Shown: positions 1 through 8,440, counted from the first letter of the stretch. The stretch is DNA of 64,000 bases from Siminovitchia sp047228825 (GCF_047228825.1 NZ_JBFEGN010000012.1:1-64000); one strand, 5' to 3'. A program made the numbers and translations. Notes: a model not told the origin generated them from the sequence alone.

Positions 1-915
1 CAGGCATACAGGAATGAAGCCGATTGGGTCCACGTTGGCCCCTTGAATGACAAAAAGGATGCCGCAACCTACCGGATACAAGGGGTCGAAGAGGAACTAT
101 ACGGGCGTGATTATCGCTTTACCATCGTGCACTCCTCCACCCTCGACCGAAGAAAGCAAAAAAAGATTGACAAGCAGATCAAGGATGAACAATCCAAAGG
201 GGAAAAGTCCATCAGGGAGTGGGGTAAGGTGGAGTACCATTGCCGGGAAGACGCCGATGCCCGATTGGCAGAATGCCTAAAGATGCCGTTGAAATTTCAT
301 AGGCTGGAAGGCATGGTTGTGCAAAAGGAACAGATCAAGCGGCGCCCTGGACGACCTTCCAAAACAGAAAAACCGCCCACCAAGACCTTTTATGTCTGTG
401 AATTCACCCTTGTAAGGGATGAGGAACAGATTCAAAAACAGCGGGATATGGAAAGTACATTCGTCCTCATAAGCAATGCGAGCCGGGATAAAGTGCCCTC
501 ATGCCTCGGTCTGCTTCGTAGGTATAAATCACAGATTGAAGTGGAGAATCTTTTCAGGGCCTTGAAGCATCCATATTTTGTCCATGGCGTATTTTTAAAA
601 AATGAAGCCAGGATCCTTGGGTTGTGCTATGTACTGGTGATAGGACTTCTCATCTACGCACTGATACAGCGTAGGGTGAGAATCAAGATTGCCGAAGAGG
701 ATAAACCGTTGCGACTATACGGAAAAAAATTTTACAGACCAACAGGAAAGACGATTCTCGAGCAGTTCGACTATGTAAGCGTAATAGAATTCAAAGGTAC
801 ATCATTCACAGACGAAAAAAGAATGATGTCGAATATAAACGAAACAACGCAGCTGATATTACAGTGGTTGGGCCTTGATGAGAGCATATACCTAAAACGG
901 AGCGGGGCGGGATAA
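1..915 (+). CDS. IS1634/IS4-type transposase, C-terminal part (cut by window edge)
   Basis: The reading frame is open from base 1 to the stop at 913-915, so the start lies outside the window; a TTG at 43 is only an internal codon. The protein carries the late part of a DDE transposase of the IS4 superfamily: the YKSQIEVENLFRALK segment at 523-567 fits the Y-(2)R-(3)E-(6)K type signature containing the catalytic glutamate. A lysine-rich linker (RRKQKKIDKQIKDEQ) precedes it, as in IS1634-like enzymes, and a hydrophobic helix follows. It is the DNA cutting and joining enzyme of an insertion sequence whose right end should lie between 916 and about 1100, but I could not identify terminal inverted repeats there without the left end. 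No stop or frameshift is seen in the visible part. The subfamily assignment is from memory of family motifs. Confidence 0.8.
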   Translation, partial: QAYRNEADWVHVGPLNDKKDAATYRIQGVEEELYGRDYRFTIVHSSTLDRRKQKKIDKQIKDEQSKGEKSIREWGKVEYHCREDADARLAECLKMPLKFHRLEGMVVQKEQIKRRPGRPSKTEKPPTKTFYVCEFTLVRDEEQIQKQRDMESTFVLISNASRDKVPSCLGLLRRYKSQIEVENLFRALKHPYFVHGVFLKNEARILGLCYVLVIGLLIYALIQRRVRIKIAEEDKPLRLYGKKFYRPTGKTILEQFDYVSVIEFKGTSFTDEKRMMSNINETTQLILQWLGLDESIYLKRSGAG

Positions 916-1123
916 TCAAAAAATGTCGGGCGGAAAGGCCAAAATGTCGAAATAAGGGGAAGGAAAAACATTCCCCTATTAAAGTACGCCTTTTTAGGGA
1001 CAATCCCTGAAGAAAAAAAGTAAAAAATGTCATTTTTCTATTTTACAATCTGACATAATACGATTAGCGGAAAATAGGATGCATGTTTCAATACCATTTT
1101 AAAAAAACGGGAGGGAACCGAAA

Positions 1124-1579
1124 ATAAACACAAAAAGGGTAAACCATCAGCCCGAAGGAATGAAAACAGTCAATCCTTACTTAATGGTTGACAATGTAGC
1201 GCAGTTAATAGATTTTATAGAAACAGTATTCGGCGGAAATTTAAAGTATAAACTTGACAGACCAAACGGAACCATTATGCACGCTGAGATAATAATTGAA
1301 GATTCTATCATTATGGCGGGTGAGCCTATGGAGAAATATGGGTCAATGCCGGCATCCCTTTATCTTTACGTTCCAGACTGTGATGCCATTTACGAAAAAG
1401 CCCTTCAAAACGGAGCAGAACCGATCATGCCCCCGACGGATATGAAGCACGCAGGTGAAAGGTACGGAGGAGTAAAAGACGTTTCAGGTAATATTTGGTG
1501 GATTGCGACTCATATTGAAGACTTGACCCCTCAAGAACAGGCAAAGAGAATTCAAGAAATGAAAAATAACTGGGAATAA
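1124..1579 (+). CDS. VOC/glyoxalase-fold protein (PhnB-like), probable ATA start
   Basis: Small protein of the vicinal oxygen chelate superfamily, PhnB-like subgroup, of unknown substrate. From the first ATG (1160) it is 139 residues and starts at MKTVNPYLMVDN, which is already inside the first conserved beta strand. The twelve upstream in-frame codons (ATA AAC ACA AAA AGG GTA ...) encode a segment ending in PEG, the kind of N-terminus family members show just before the VNPYL motif. A strong ribosome binding site (GGGAGGG, 1109-1115) sits about 9 bases before this ATA at 1124 and much too far from the ATG at 1160. I therefore place the start at ATA 1124, either as a rare start codon or as a mutated ATG. 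If only the ATG is used the gene may be poorly expressed. The paired beta-alpha-beta-beta-beta modules end near GNIWWIATH. Confidence 0.7.
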   Translation: MNTKRVNHQPEGMKTVNPYLMVDNVAQLIDFIETVFGGNLKYKLDRPNGTIMHAEIIIEDSIIMAGEPMEKYGSMPASLYLYVPDCDAIYEKALQNGAEPIMPPTDMKHAGERYGGVKDVSGNIWWIATHIEDLTPQEQAKRIQEMKNNWE

Positions 1580-1683
1580 AGGGTATTCGGATGATCGTAT
1601 GGAATACGCAAAATGAACGTAGGGTGCAATAACCAACTAAAGTACTTTGTAAGGAGTAATAAAATATGGAGGGATAAAAGAAA

Positions 1684-2109
1684 ATGCCATCAAATAAAAA
1701 AACTGGTGAAAAGGAGAAATTGTCTGGTCCCGAACAGGTCGCAAAATTTATGAACAGCCTTGACCACCCCTTTAAAGAGGAAATAGCGGAAGTTAGAAAA
1801 ATTATTTTAGGAACAAACAGCAGAATCACTGAAAAAATCAAATGGAATGCACCGAGTTTCTGTGTTGATGATGATGATAGAATAACCTTTAATCTCCATG
1901 GAAAAGGTTTTTTCCGACTGGTCTTTCACTGTGGAACTAAGGTCAAAAATACTGCAAATAAGGAACCTCTGTTTGTAGATAATACCGGATTATTGGAGTG
2001 GGCTACTGGAGATAGAGCCATAGCGAAATTTATTGATATGAATGATGTGAAATCCAAGGAAAATGACCTTAGAAAAGTCATAAATAAATGGATTGATATG
2101 ACAATGTGA
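1684..2109 (+). CDS. DUF1801 domain protein
   Basis: 141-residue soluble protein with the DUF1801 (YdhG-like) fold: an N-terminal helical part (VAKFMNSLDHPFKEEIAEVRKII), then the EKIKWNAPSF segment typical of the family, then a beta-rich half with FRLVFHCGTKVK and a C-terminal helix. The biochemical role of the family is not established to my knowledge. The start ATG follows GGAGGGATAAAAGAAA, a good ribosome binding site. It lies about 100 bases behind the VOC gene in the same direction, so the two may share a transcript. The stretch 2110-2385 to its right holds no convincing gene. Confidence 0.75.
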   Translation: MPSNKKTGEKEKLSGPEQVAKFMNSLDHPFKEEIAEVRKIILGTNSRITEKIKWNAPSFCVDDDDRITFNLHGKGFFRLVFHCGTKVKNTANKEPLFVDNTGLLEWATGDRAIAKFIDMNDVKSKENDLRKVINKWIDMTM

Positions 2110-2385
2110 AAATTCAGGTATATTCAAAAGCTCCTTAACGTCATAGCAATATTAGCTTAGAACACGGGTAAATAAATAGATAAAATTGATTGAATTTACG
2201 AAATATTCTCCGAATACCCTTTTTAGGAGATTGCGGTTTCTATCCCCCTTTATAGGTGTGAACCCATCTAACAGATCCGGGCATTTTGCTTTAAGATTTT
2301 TCTCGAAAAAAATTCGCAAGGCGGCTCCTCCCATATGATATGATTGTTTAAAACACATTCTTTTAAAAAGCTGGGGGATTTGGCC

Positions 2386-3765
2386 ATGACTGTATACGAA
2401 GAGATTTGTTCTTTAATCGGAAAGGATAAAGCGTCTGTCAATGAAACGCTTTTACTGCACCACAGCAAGGATGAGTCCGATCATAAAGCGGTGGAGCCGG
2501 ATGTTGTCGTCTTTCCCGAATCAAAAGAAGATGTCGTCAAAATTGTTCAATATGCGAATGAGAACCGTATTCCGGTTGTGCCGTTCGGTGCAGGATCCGG
2601 TTTGGAAGGCCAGGCGATTCCAATTCATAAAGGGATTTCCATCAATTTTGAACGAATGAATAAAATCGTGGAAGTAAGGCCGGAAGATTTGGTTGCCATC
2701 GTTCAGCCCGGTGTAACGCGCGTGCAATTAAATGAAGAACTTAAAAAATATGGATTGTTTTTTTCAGTGGACCCCGGTGCGGATGCATCCATTGGCGGCA
2801 TGGCTGCTACAAACGCCAGCGGTACGTTGACGGTTCGCTACGGAGGAATGCGGGATCAAATTTTGAATTTGGAAGCGGTGCTTGCCGACGGGCGCGTTAT
2901 TCAAACAGGGAGCCTCGCCAAAAAATCTTCATCGGGATATCACTTAAATGGTTTATTTGCCGGATCTGAAGGGACGCTTGGCGTGTTTACGGAAATTGCC
3001 CTTAAGCTTCACGGCATTCCGGAAAACATCGTGGCAGCCCGCTGTTTTTTCAAAACAGTACGGGACTGTGTTGATGCGGCTGTTGCCATTTTGACTGCCG
3101 GCATTCCGATTGCCCGGATTGAACTGGTCGATTCCAGAAGCATCAAAGCAGTCAACGCATACTCCGACACCGATTACCCGGAGGCGCCGTCACTTTTTCT
3201 TGAATTCCACGGAAACCAGGCAGGAAATCAGGAAGACATCGATTTTGTAAAAGGGATTGTAGAAGAAGCAGGCTGCCTGGAATTTTTGTTTGAAACGGAC
3301 TCTCTCAAGCGGGCAGTGTTATGGAAGGCGCGCCATGGATTAAATTATGCATTAAGGCATGGCAGTCCCGGGCAGGCAAGTTTAACAACGGATGTTTGTG
3401 TTCCGATATCCGCCCTTCCGGATAATGTGGCGTTTGCGGACAGCCAGTTGGATTCCCTTGGCTTAAAAGGCAGCATCGTGGGCCATGTGGGAGACGGAAA
3501 TTTTCATGTCATGATTTTATTTGATCCGAATTCCCCCGGGGAAATCGCCAAAGCGAAAGAATTAAACCGACAAATTGTAAACAAAGCATTACTTTCAGGA
3601 GGAACGTGTACCGGGGAGCACGGGGTTGGCCTTGGGAAAATGGAGTTTCAAAGAAAAGAGCACGGGGAAGCCCTGGATGTCATGATTGGCTTTAAACAAT
3701 TATTGGATCCGAACAATATTTTGAATCCCGGAAAAGTCCTTCCGGTCCATAAAAAAAATGCGTAG
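2386..3765 (+). CDS. glcD: FAD-binding glycolate/D-lactate oxidase subunit (GlcD-like)
   Basis: Flavoprotein of about 459 residues that oxidises a 2-hydroxy acid such as glycolate or D-lactate to the 2-oxo acid. The FAD-binding PCMH domain is clear (VVPFGAGSGLEGQ, then DPGADASIGGMAATNASGT and FAGSEGTLGVFTEIALKL), followed by the C-terminal substrate domain with GHVGDGNFHV and the closing motif GTCTGEHGVGLGKMEF. The start is set at ATG 2386 behind GGGGGAT (2373-2379); an upstream in-frame TTG at 2344 lacks a ribosome binding site. No GlcE or GlcF partner is adjacent, so it probably works as a single-subunit enzyme or with an Fe-S partner elsewhere. It converges with gdhA across a shared terminator. 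The substrate cannot be fixed from sequence alone. Confidence 0.88.
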   Translation: MTVYEEICSLIGKDKASVNETLLLHHSKDESDHKAVEPDVVVFPESKEDVVKIVQYANENRIPVVPFGAGSGLEGQAIPIHKGISINFERMNKIVEVRPEDLVAIVQPGVTRVQLNEELKKYGLFFSVDPGADASIGGMAATNASGTLTVRYGGMRDQILNLEAVLADGRVIQTGSLAKKSSSGYHLNGLFAGSEGTLGVFTEIALKLHGIPENIVAARCFFKTVRDCVDAAVAILTAGIPIARIELVDSRSIKAVNAYSDTDYPEAPSLFLEFHGNQAGNQEDIDFVKGIVEEAGCLEFLFETDSLKRAVLWKARHGLNYALRHGSPGQASLTTDVCVPISALPDNVAFADSQLDSLGLKGSIVGHVGDGNFHVMILFDPNSPGEIAKAKELNRQIVNKALLSGGTCTGEHGVGLGKMEFQRKEHGEALDVMIGFKQLLDPNNILNPGKVLPVHKKNA

Positions 3766-3790
3766 AGAACCGATTTTCCCTACGCATTTT
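3755..3790. terminator. Bidirectional terminator between glcD and gdhA
   Basis: An 11-bp perfect stem AAAATGCGTAG / CTACGCATTTT with a 14-base loop. The glcD stop codon lies inside the left arm. A-rich and T-rich flanks on both sides allow termination from either direction. Confidence 0.85.
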
Positions 3791-3794
3791 CATT

Positions 3795-5177
3795 TTAGAT
3801 GATCCCTTGAAACAGCATCGCGTCCGCTACTTTTATAAATCCGGCGATATTGGCGCCCGCAACGAGGTTGCCGTTCATGCCGTATTCATCCGCCGCTTTT
3901 ATGCTGTCCTGATAAATGTTCCTCATGATGTTTTTCAGTTCTTTGTCTACCTTTTCGAATGACCATGGCATTCTTGAGCTGTTCTGCGCCATTTCGAGGG
4001 CGGATACAGCCACGCCGCCGGCGTTGGATGCTTTGCCCGGTGCATAAAGGACCTCATTATTAAGGAAGATTTCCGCTGCGTCATGCGTACAAGGCATGTT
4101 TGCCCCTTCTCCGACCGCTTTTACTCCATTTTCTACGAGGGTTTCAGCCGCTTTCTTGTCCAATTCATTTTGCGTTGCACATGGAAGGGCGATGTCGCAA
4201 GGAATTGTCCAGATATTTTCACTGCCCTCAAAATATCGGGCATTCGGGCGTTCGTCAATGTATTCGCAAATTCTTGATCTTTCAACTTCTTTTAAGTGCT
4301 TTAATGTTTCAAGACAAATGCCTTCAGGATCGTAAATGTATCCGTTTGAATCGCTGCACGCAACGACTTTTGCACCGAATTGCTGCGCTTTTTCAATCGC
4401 ATAGATCGATACGTTTCCTGATCCGGAGACGACCACGGTTTTTCCTTCGAAGCTCATTCCCTTGTCTTTGAGCATTTCTTCCACAAAATAAACAAGGCCG
4501 TATCCGGTCGCTTCCGTCCGTGCAAGGCTTCCGCCGTAACCAACGCCTTTTCCTGTCAGGACGCCAGCGTCAAAGTGGCCGCGCATTCTGCGGTATTGGC
4601 CGAACATGTAGCCGATTTCCCGGGCGCCTACGCCAATATCGCCGGCCGGAACGTCAACATCAGATCCGATATATTTGCTGAGCTCTGTCATAAAGCTTTG
4701 TGTGAATCGCATGATTTCAGCATCAGATTTGCCTTTCGGGTCAAAGTCCGCCCCGCCTTTGCCGCCGCCGATCGCCTGACCTGTCAAGGCGTTCTTGAAA
4801 ATTTGTTCAAATCCCAAAAATTTGATGATGCTGGCGTTGACGGAAGGATGGAATCTTAACCCGCCTTTATATGGTCCCAATGCACTGTTATATTGTACCC
4901 GGAAGCCGCGGTTTACTCTCACTTTGCCTTGGTCGTCCACCCATGGCACACGGAATGTAATCATGCGCTCCGGTTCTACAATTCTTTCAAGAATACCATT
5001 TTCCATATATTGCGGATGTTTGACGAATACAGGAAGAAGAGAGTGGAATATTTCCTGAACGGCTTGTAAAAATTCCGGCTCGTTTGCATTTCTTTCCTTT
5101 ACAGTGTGATATACATTGTCAATGTAGGCTTTTGCTGCTTTTACTTTATGATTTTCCATTTTCATAATCATCGCCAT
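3795..5177 (-). CDS. gdhA: NADP-type glutamate dehydrogenase
   Basis: Catalyses reductive amination of 2-oxoglutarate to glutamate. About 460 residues, the length of the hexameric E. coli GdhA type rather than the shorter catabolic RocG type. The active-site lysine lies in GQAIGGGKGGADFDPK near residue 140; the substrate region GPYKGGLRFHPSV and the Rossmann segment VVVSGSGNVSIYAIEKA are intact. The start is taken at ATG 5177, eight bases after GGGAG; a GTG at 5186 is also in frame but overlaps that site. It is divergent from a GltC-like LysR gene and the promoters overlap (see 5241-5294), suggesting nitrogen/carbon control of this gene by that regulator. This is an inference: in B. subtilis GltC controls glutamate synthase gltAB, not gdhA. 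Confidence 0.95.
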   Translation of the reverse strand: MAMIMKMENHKVKAAKAYIDNVYHTVKERNANEPEFLQAVQEIFHSLLPVFVKHPQYMENGILERIVEPERMITFRVPWVDDQGKVRVNRGFRVQYNSALGPYKGGLRFHPSVNASIIKFLGFEQIFKNALTGQAIGGGKGGADFDPKGKSDAEIMRFTQSFMTELSKYIGSDVDVPAGDIGVGAREIGYMFGQYRRMRGHFDAGVLTGKGVGYGGSLARTEATGYGLVYFVEEMLKDKGMSFEGKTVVVSGSGNVSIYAIEKAQQFGAKVVACSDSNGYIYDPEGICLETLKHLKEVERSRICEYIDERPNARYFEGSENIWTIPCDIALPCATQNELDKKAAETLVENGVKAVGEGANMPCTHDAAEIFLNNEVLYAPGKASNAGGVAVSALEMAQNSSRMPWSFEKVDKELKNIMRNIYQDSIKAADEYGMNGNLVAGANIAGFIKVADAMLFQGII

Positions 5178-5240
5178 TGTTTTCACTCCCGTTCACCAAT
5201 ATTTTCAAATCATTTTCATAAATTTCCACGTTCTAAAAAC

Positions 5241-5294
5241 TTGGTACAATTCATTTTATCTTTTACAATTAATCTATACAATATGAATATGAGA
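5241..5294. promoter_or_regulatory. Overlapping gltC and gdhA promoters with LysR box
   Basis: Plus strand: -35 TTGGTA (5241-5246), 17-base spacer, -10 TACAAT (5264-5269), reading towards gltC. Minus strand: -35 TTGTAT (complement of 5276-5281), 17-base spacer, -10 TAAAAT (complement of 5253-5258), reading towards gdhA. The two promoters overlap face to face. Directly upstream of the gdhA -35 is TATGAATATGAGA (5282-5294), a T-N11-A LysR-type motif. One bound regulator could activate gdhA and repress its own gene. Motifs are seen; function is inferred. Confidence 0.55.
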
Positions 5295-5343
5295 TAAATT
5301 TAATGCCAAAATTAGATCAATCGTTTGAGAGGGGGTTTATAGG

Positions 5344-6246
5344 GTGGAATTGAGACAAATTCAATACTTTATAGAAGTGGCCAAAAGGGAACATATGACA
5401 GAAGCGGCCGAGGCGCTGCATGTTGCCCAGTCGGCTGTGAGCAGGCAAATTGTCAACCTGGAGGCGGAGCTTGGAATTGATTTATTCATTCGTGAAGGCC
5501 GGAACATTCGCTTGACGGCAATTGGACAAATGTTTCTTGAGAAAATGGAACATGCCATGGACTTGATTGAGCAGGCGCAAAGAGAGATCGAAGAGCGTCT
5601 TGATCCCGAAAAAGGAACGGTCCGCATCGGTTTTCCGAGCAGCTTGGCGGCATACTTGCTGCCAACGGTGATATCCGCATTTAGAAAAAACCATCCCAAT
5701 GTAAAAATCCAGCTTTACCAGGATTCTTATCGCCATCTTGTGGATGCCGTTGTAATGGGAAATGTCGATCTGGCTTTGCTGGGACCGGTTCCGACAAAGG
5801 AAACAAGGGTCAAAAGTGAGATTTTATTCGTTGAAAATCTTGTGGCCTTGCTGCATATTGGCCATCCGCTGGCATCCAAAGCGTCCATTCACCTGGATGA
5901 ATTGCGGGGGGATCCGTTTATTTTATCTCCAAAGGAATATATCATGCGGAGCATTGTAGAAAATGCATGTCGGCAATATGGATTTATGCCGGCGGTCTCT
6001 TTTGAAGGCAAGGATATTGATGCGATCAAAGGGCTTGTTGCCGCGGGATTGGGGGTAACATTGCTCCCTGAAATTACACTGGTCGACAGCTTGCCGCGCT
6101 CAACGGCAAAAGTTCCTCTTTCTGAACCGCATGTAACTCGGACTGTTGGAATGATTATCCCCAAAAACCGAAAATTGCTCCCGACAGAATTGGTTTTTCA
6201 TCAGTTTTTAAAGGGATTTTTCCAAAAACTGAGCGGTTACCGTTAA
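5344..6246 (+). CDS. gltC: LysR-family regulator, GltC-like
   Basis: 300-residue LysR-type transcription factor. N-terminal winged helix-turn-helix (MELRQIQYFIEVAKREHMTE, then AQSAVSRQIVNLEAELG), then a periplasmic-binding-like effector domain from about residue 90. From memory it aligns closely with B. subtilis GltC, including RGTVKIGFP-like (KGTVRIGFPSSLAAYLLPTV), DLALLGPVPT and IKGLVAAGLGVTLLPE. GltC activates glutamate synthesis genes in response to 2-oxoglutarate and is countered by glutamate. Start GTG 5344 follows GAGAGGGGG. The divergent neighbour here is gdhA rather than gltAB, so the target may have switched. Assignment to the GltC clade is confident; the regulated gene is inferred from position. 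Confidence 0.88.
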   Translation: MELRQIQYFIEVAKREHMTEAAEALHVAQSAVSRQIVNLEAELGIDLFIREGRNIRLTAIGQMFLEKMEHAMDLIEQAQREIEERLDPEKGTVRIGFPSSLAAYLLPTVISAFRKNHPNVKIQLYQDSYRHLVDAVVMGNVDLALLGPVPTKETRVKSEILFVENLVALLHIGHPLASKASIHLDELRGDPFILSPKEYIMRSIVENACRQYGFMPAVSFEGKDIDAIKGLVAAGLGVTLLPEITLVDSLPRSTAKVPLSEPHVTRTVGMIIPKNRKLLPTELVFHQFLKGFFQKLSGYR

Positions 6247-6343
6247 TGTGGTTATTGGTAGAAACAATGAGACATACGTATTCATTTGATGTATATTAAT
6301 AGGTGAGATTCAGTAAAATTTTATCAACATATGGGGGGCCTTT

Positions 6344-7033
6344 ATGAAACTGACGTATGAAGGAAAAACAAAAAATGTGTATGAGCTTGAAGACGGGAAC
6401 TATTTGCTTCAGTTTAAGGATGATGTCACCGGCGAAGACGGAGTTTTTGACCCCGGGGCCAATACTGTCGGATTGACAATTGAAGGAGCAGGACAAACCG
6501 GTCTTCGGTTGACAAAATACTTTTTTGAACTTTTGGAGGACAAGGGCATACCCACCCATTATGTGAGCGCAAATGTGCAAGAAAATACGATGATTGTCAA
6601 GCCGGCCAAAATATTTGGAAACGGGCTTGAAGTGATTTGCCGCTACAGGGCTGTGGGAAGTTTTTACCGCAGGTATGGTGCATATTGCGAGGAAGGACAG
6701 CCGCTGGACGGATTTATTGAAGTTACACTGAAGGACGATGAGCGCCAGGATCCCCCCATCAGCGAAGATGCGTTGGCCATGCTGGGCATTTTAACGTACG
6801 AAGAATATAGGCAGTTGAAGGAACTTGCGGGAAAAATCGGCGGAATCGTAAAAGATGCGTTAAGTGAACGAGGAATTGAGTTGTACGACATTAAATTTGA
6901 ATTTGGCAGGGTAGGCGCAAACGGGAAAATGACACTGATTGACGAAATTTCAGGCGGAAACATGCGGGCGTATAAAAACGGCCAATATATTGAGCCGCTT
7001 GAGCTTGGCAGGTTGATGCTGAACGGTGAGTAA
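6344..7033 (+). CDS. purC: SAICAR synthetase (PurC family, divergent)
   Basis: 229-residue enzyme of the phosphoribosylaminoimidazole-succinocarboxamide synthase family, which joins CAIR and aspartate using ATP in purine synthesis. The nucleotide-binding start YEGKTKNVYE, the RYRAVGSFYRRYG segment corresponding to the VRN-AAGS region, and the metal-binding DIKFEFGR and LIDEISGGNMR motifs are present. It differs from the usual Bacillus PurC of the pur operon, for example DPGANTVGLTIEGAGQTGLRLT in place of the common K-x-R-x-N-E-I-S segment. It is not flanked by other pur genes; a nucleoside deaminase follows 36 bases later. It may be a second copy in this genome or a specialised paralogue. Start ATG follows GGGGGGCC. 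Confidence 0.85.
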   Translation: MKLTYEGKTKNVYELEDGNYLLQFKDDVTGEDGVFDPGANTVGLTIEGAGQTGLRLTKYFFELLEDKGIPTHYVSANVQENTMIVKPAKIFGNGLEVICRYRAVGSFYRRYGAYCEEGQPLDGFIEVTLKDDERQDPPISEDALAMLGILTYEEYRQLKELAGKIGGIVKDALSERGIELYDIKFEFGRVGANGKMTLIDEISGGNMRAYKNGQYIEPLELGRLMLNGE

Positions 7034-7069
7034 ATAAAGTCCATTTTCGACAAATTCGGGAGGGGTAAA

Positions 7070-7528
7070 ATGGATCGATTTATGCAAAAAGCCGTGGAGC
7101 TGGCGAATCATAATGTGGACGAAGGCGGTACGCCTTTCGGAGCTGTTCTTGTAAAAAATGGCGAAGTGATTGCTGAAGGGGTCAACGAGCTCCACAAAAA
7201 GTTTGATGTGAGCGGGCATGCCGAGCTTTTGGCCATCCGAAAAGCCCAGGAACAATTACAGACCCACGATTTAAGCGGCTCGATTATGTATGCAAGCGGA
7301 GAACCGTGCCCCATGTGCATGACGGCCATTTATTATGCGGGGATCGAAACGGTCTATTTTGGCGGATCCATTGAGGAAGCCAAGAAGGCAGGCATGGGTG
7401 CATCTGTTTACATATATAACGAACTGGCTTTACCAAGGGAGAAAAGAGCCGTCAAAATGATTCATATGCCTCTTGCCGGTGATGTGAAAGACCCCATGAA
7501 ACATTGGCAAAGCAGAGAGGGAAAATAA
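7070..7528 (+). CDS. Nucleoside/guanine deaminase (CDA superfamily)
   Basis: 152-residue zinc deaminase of the tadA/guanine deaminase group. Zinc ligands and catalytic glutamate are seen in GHAELLAI (HAE) and PCPMCMTAIYYAG (PCxxC). PFGAVLVKNGEVIAEG is the conserved N-terminal strand. The C-terminal region with IYNELALPREKRAV resembles B. subtilis GuaD, which converts guanine to xanthine, but the substrate is not certain. The ribosome binding site GGGAGGGG lies just before ATG 7070. It sits between the purC-like gene and a cobalamin-binding-like gene (one base between its stop and the next start), so all three are probably one operon, which supports a purine role for this one. Confidence 0.85.
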   Translation: MDRFMQKAVELANHNVDEGGTPFGAVLVKNGEVIAEGVNELHKKFDVSGHAELLAIRKAQEQLQTHDLSGSIMYASGEPCPMCMTAIYYAGIETVYFGGSIEEAKKAGMGASVYIYNELALPREKRAVKMIHMPLAGDVKDPMKHWQSREGK

Positions 7529-7529
7529 T

Positions 7530-8312
7530 ATGCGGATTGTATCCATCTGCCCAAGCAATACGGAAGTAGTCGGGTATTTGGGGAAAGCGGACATGCTGGT
7601 TGCTGTTGATGATTATTCCAATTGGCCGGATGAAGTGGCGGATTTGCCGCGGGTAGGGCCCGATCTTGCAATCGATATGGACAAAGTCGAGTCCCTCGGC
7701 CCGGACCTTGTTCTGGCTTCCCTCAGTGTCCCGGGAATGGAGAAAAATATTTACGAGCTAAACAAAAGGGGAATCCCGCATATCACATTAAATCCGAATT
7801 CTTTAGAGGATATCGCAAAAGATATCGAAACAGTCGGAGAAGCGCTCCATTGTAAGGAAACCGGCGCCGAAAAGGCCCGCACCTTTCGGGAGAGCGTCCA
7901 CCGTTACAGAAAGTTTGCCGATGAGAAAATTGAAAAACCTTCCCTCTATTGGGAATGGTGGCCAAAGCCGGTTTTTACCCCTGGTAGAGCGAATTGGTTA
8001 ACGGAAATAAGCGAGCTTGCCGGTGCGTATAACGTTTTTGCAACAGAACCGGAGGCAAATGTACAATCTGACTGGGAAGAAGTGCGGAAAAGAAATCCGG
8101 ATCATATTTGTATGGTGTGGGTCGGAGTTGATGAAGAAAAAGTAAATCCCGGTTTGCTGATGAAACGGCCGGGATGGGAAGAGATGAAGGCAGTAAAAAA
8201 TCAATCTGTCCATATCCTTGGAGATTCCCTTTATTGCCGGCCCTCGCCAAGGCTTCTTCTCGGACTAGACAAGCTGATTCATACTTTGTGGGGTCAGTCC
8301 CCGCCGCGGTAA
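7530..8312 (+). CDS. Cobalamin-binding BtuF-like protein without signal peptide
   Basis: 260-residue protein with the type III periplasmic-binding fold of BtuF/FecB proteins: an N-lobe starting RIVSICPSNTEVVGYLG, a long linking helix (about residues 95-130) and a C-lobe. It starts directly with the first beta strand, so there is no signal peptide or lipobox cysteine and the protein should be cytosolic. The motif DDYSNWPDEVADLPRVG is typical of cobalamin-binding members. Function may be intracellular corrinoid binding or another ligand; no permease or ATPase is adjacent. It is translationally close to the deaminase gene. Note that a true btuF remnant is found at 50.5 kb, so this gene may be the only intact BtuF relative in the window. 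Family fold is confident, ligand is not. Confidence 0.75.
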   Translation: MRIVSICPSNTEVVGYLGKADMLVAVDDYSNWPDEVADLPRVGPDLAIDMDKVESLGPDLVLASLSVPGMEKNIYELNKRGIPHITLNPNSLEDIAKDIETVGEALHCKETGAEKARTFRESVHRYRKFADEKIEKPSLYWEWWPKPVFTPGRANWLTEISELAGAYNVFATEPEANVQSDWEEVRKRNPDHICMVWVGVDEEKVNPGLLMKRPGWEEMKAVKNQSVHILGDSLYCRPSPRLLLGLDKLIHTLWGQSPPR

Positions 8313-8334
8313 CGTACCGAATGGCGGGGACTGA
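8294..8334 (+). terminator. Terminator of the purC-like operon
   Basis: Perfect 12-bp GC-rich stem TCAGTCCCCGCC / GGCGGGGACTGA with a 17-base loop, followed by TTTGTTT. The stop codon of the cobalamin-binding-like gene lies in the loop. Confidence 0.85.
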
Positions 8335-8440
8335 TTTGTTTAACGGAAAGCAAAACCGGGCACTTTTTCTTTATACAATCGTTCGCTTTCAAGTAAAATA
8401 AAAATGAATGATTTTTTTCTAAGAAAGAAAGGGATAAATA

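Noticed and set aside
2152..2358. Minus-strand 68-codon frame before glcD
   Set aside because: No ribosome binding site, no motif; likely chance in an AT-rich intergenic stretch.
3967..5058. Several plus-strand frames of 60-120 codons opposite gdhA
   Set aside because: They are antisense to a clear, full-length gdhA and have no ribosome binding sites or family motifs.
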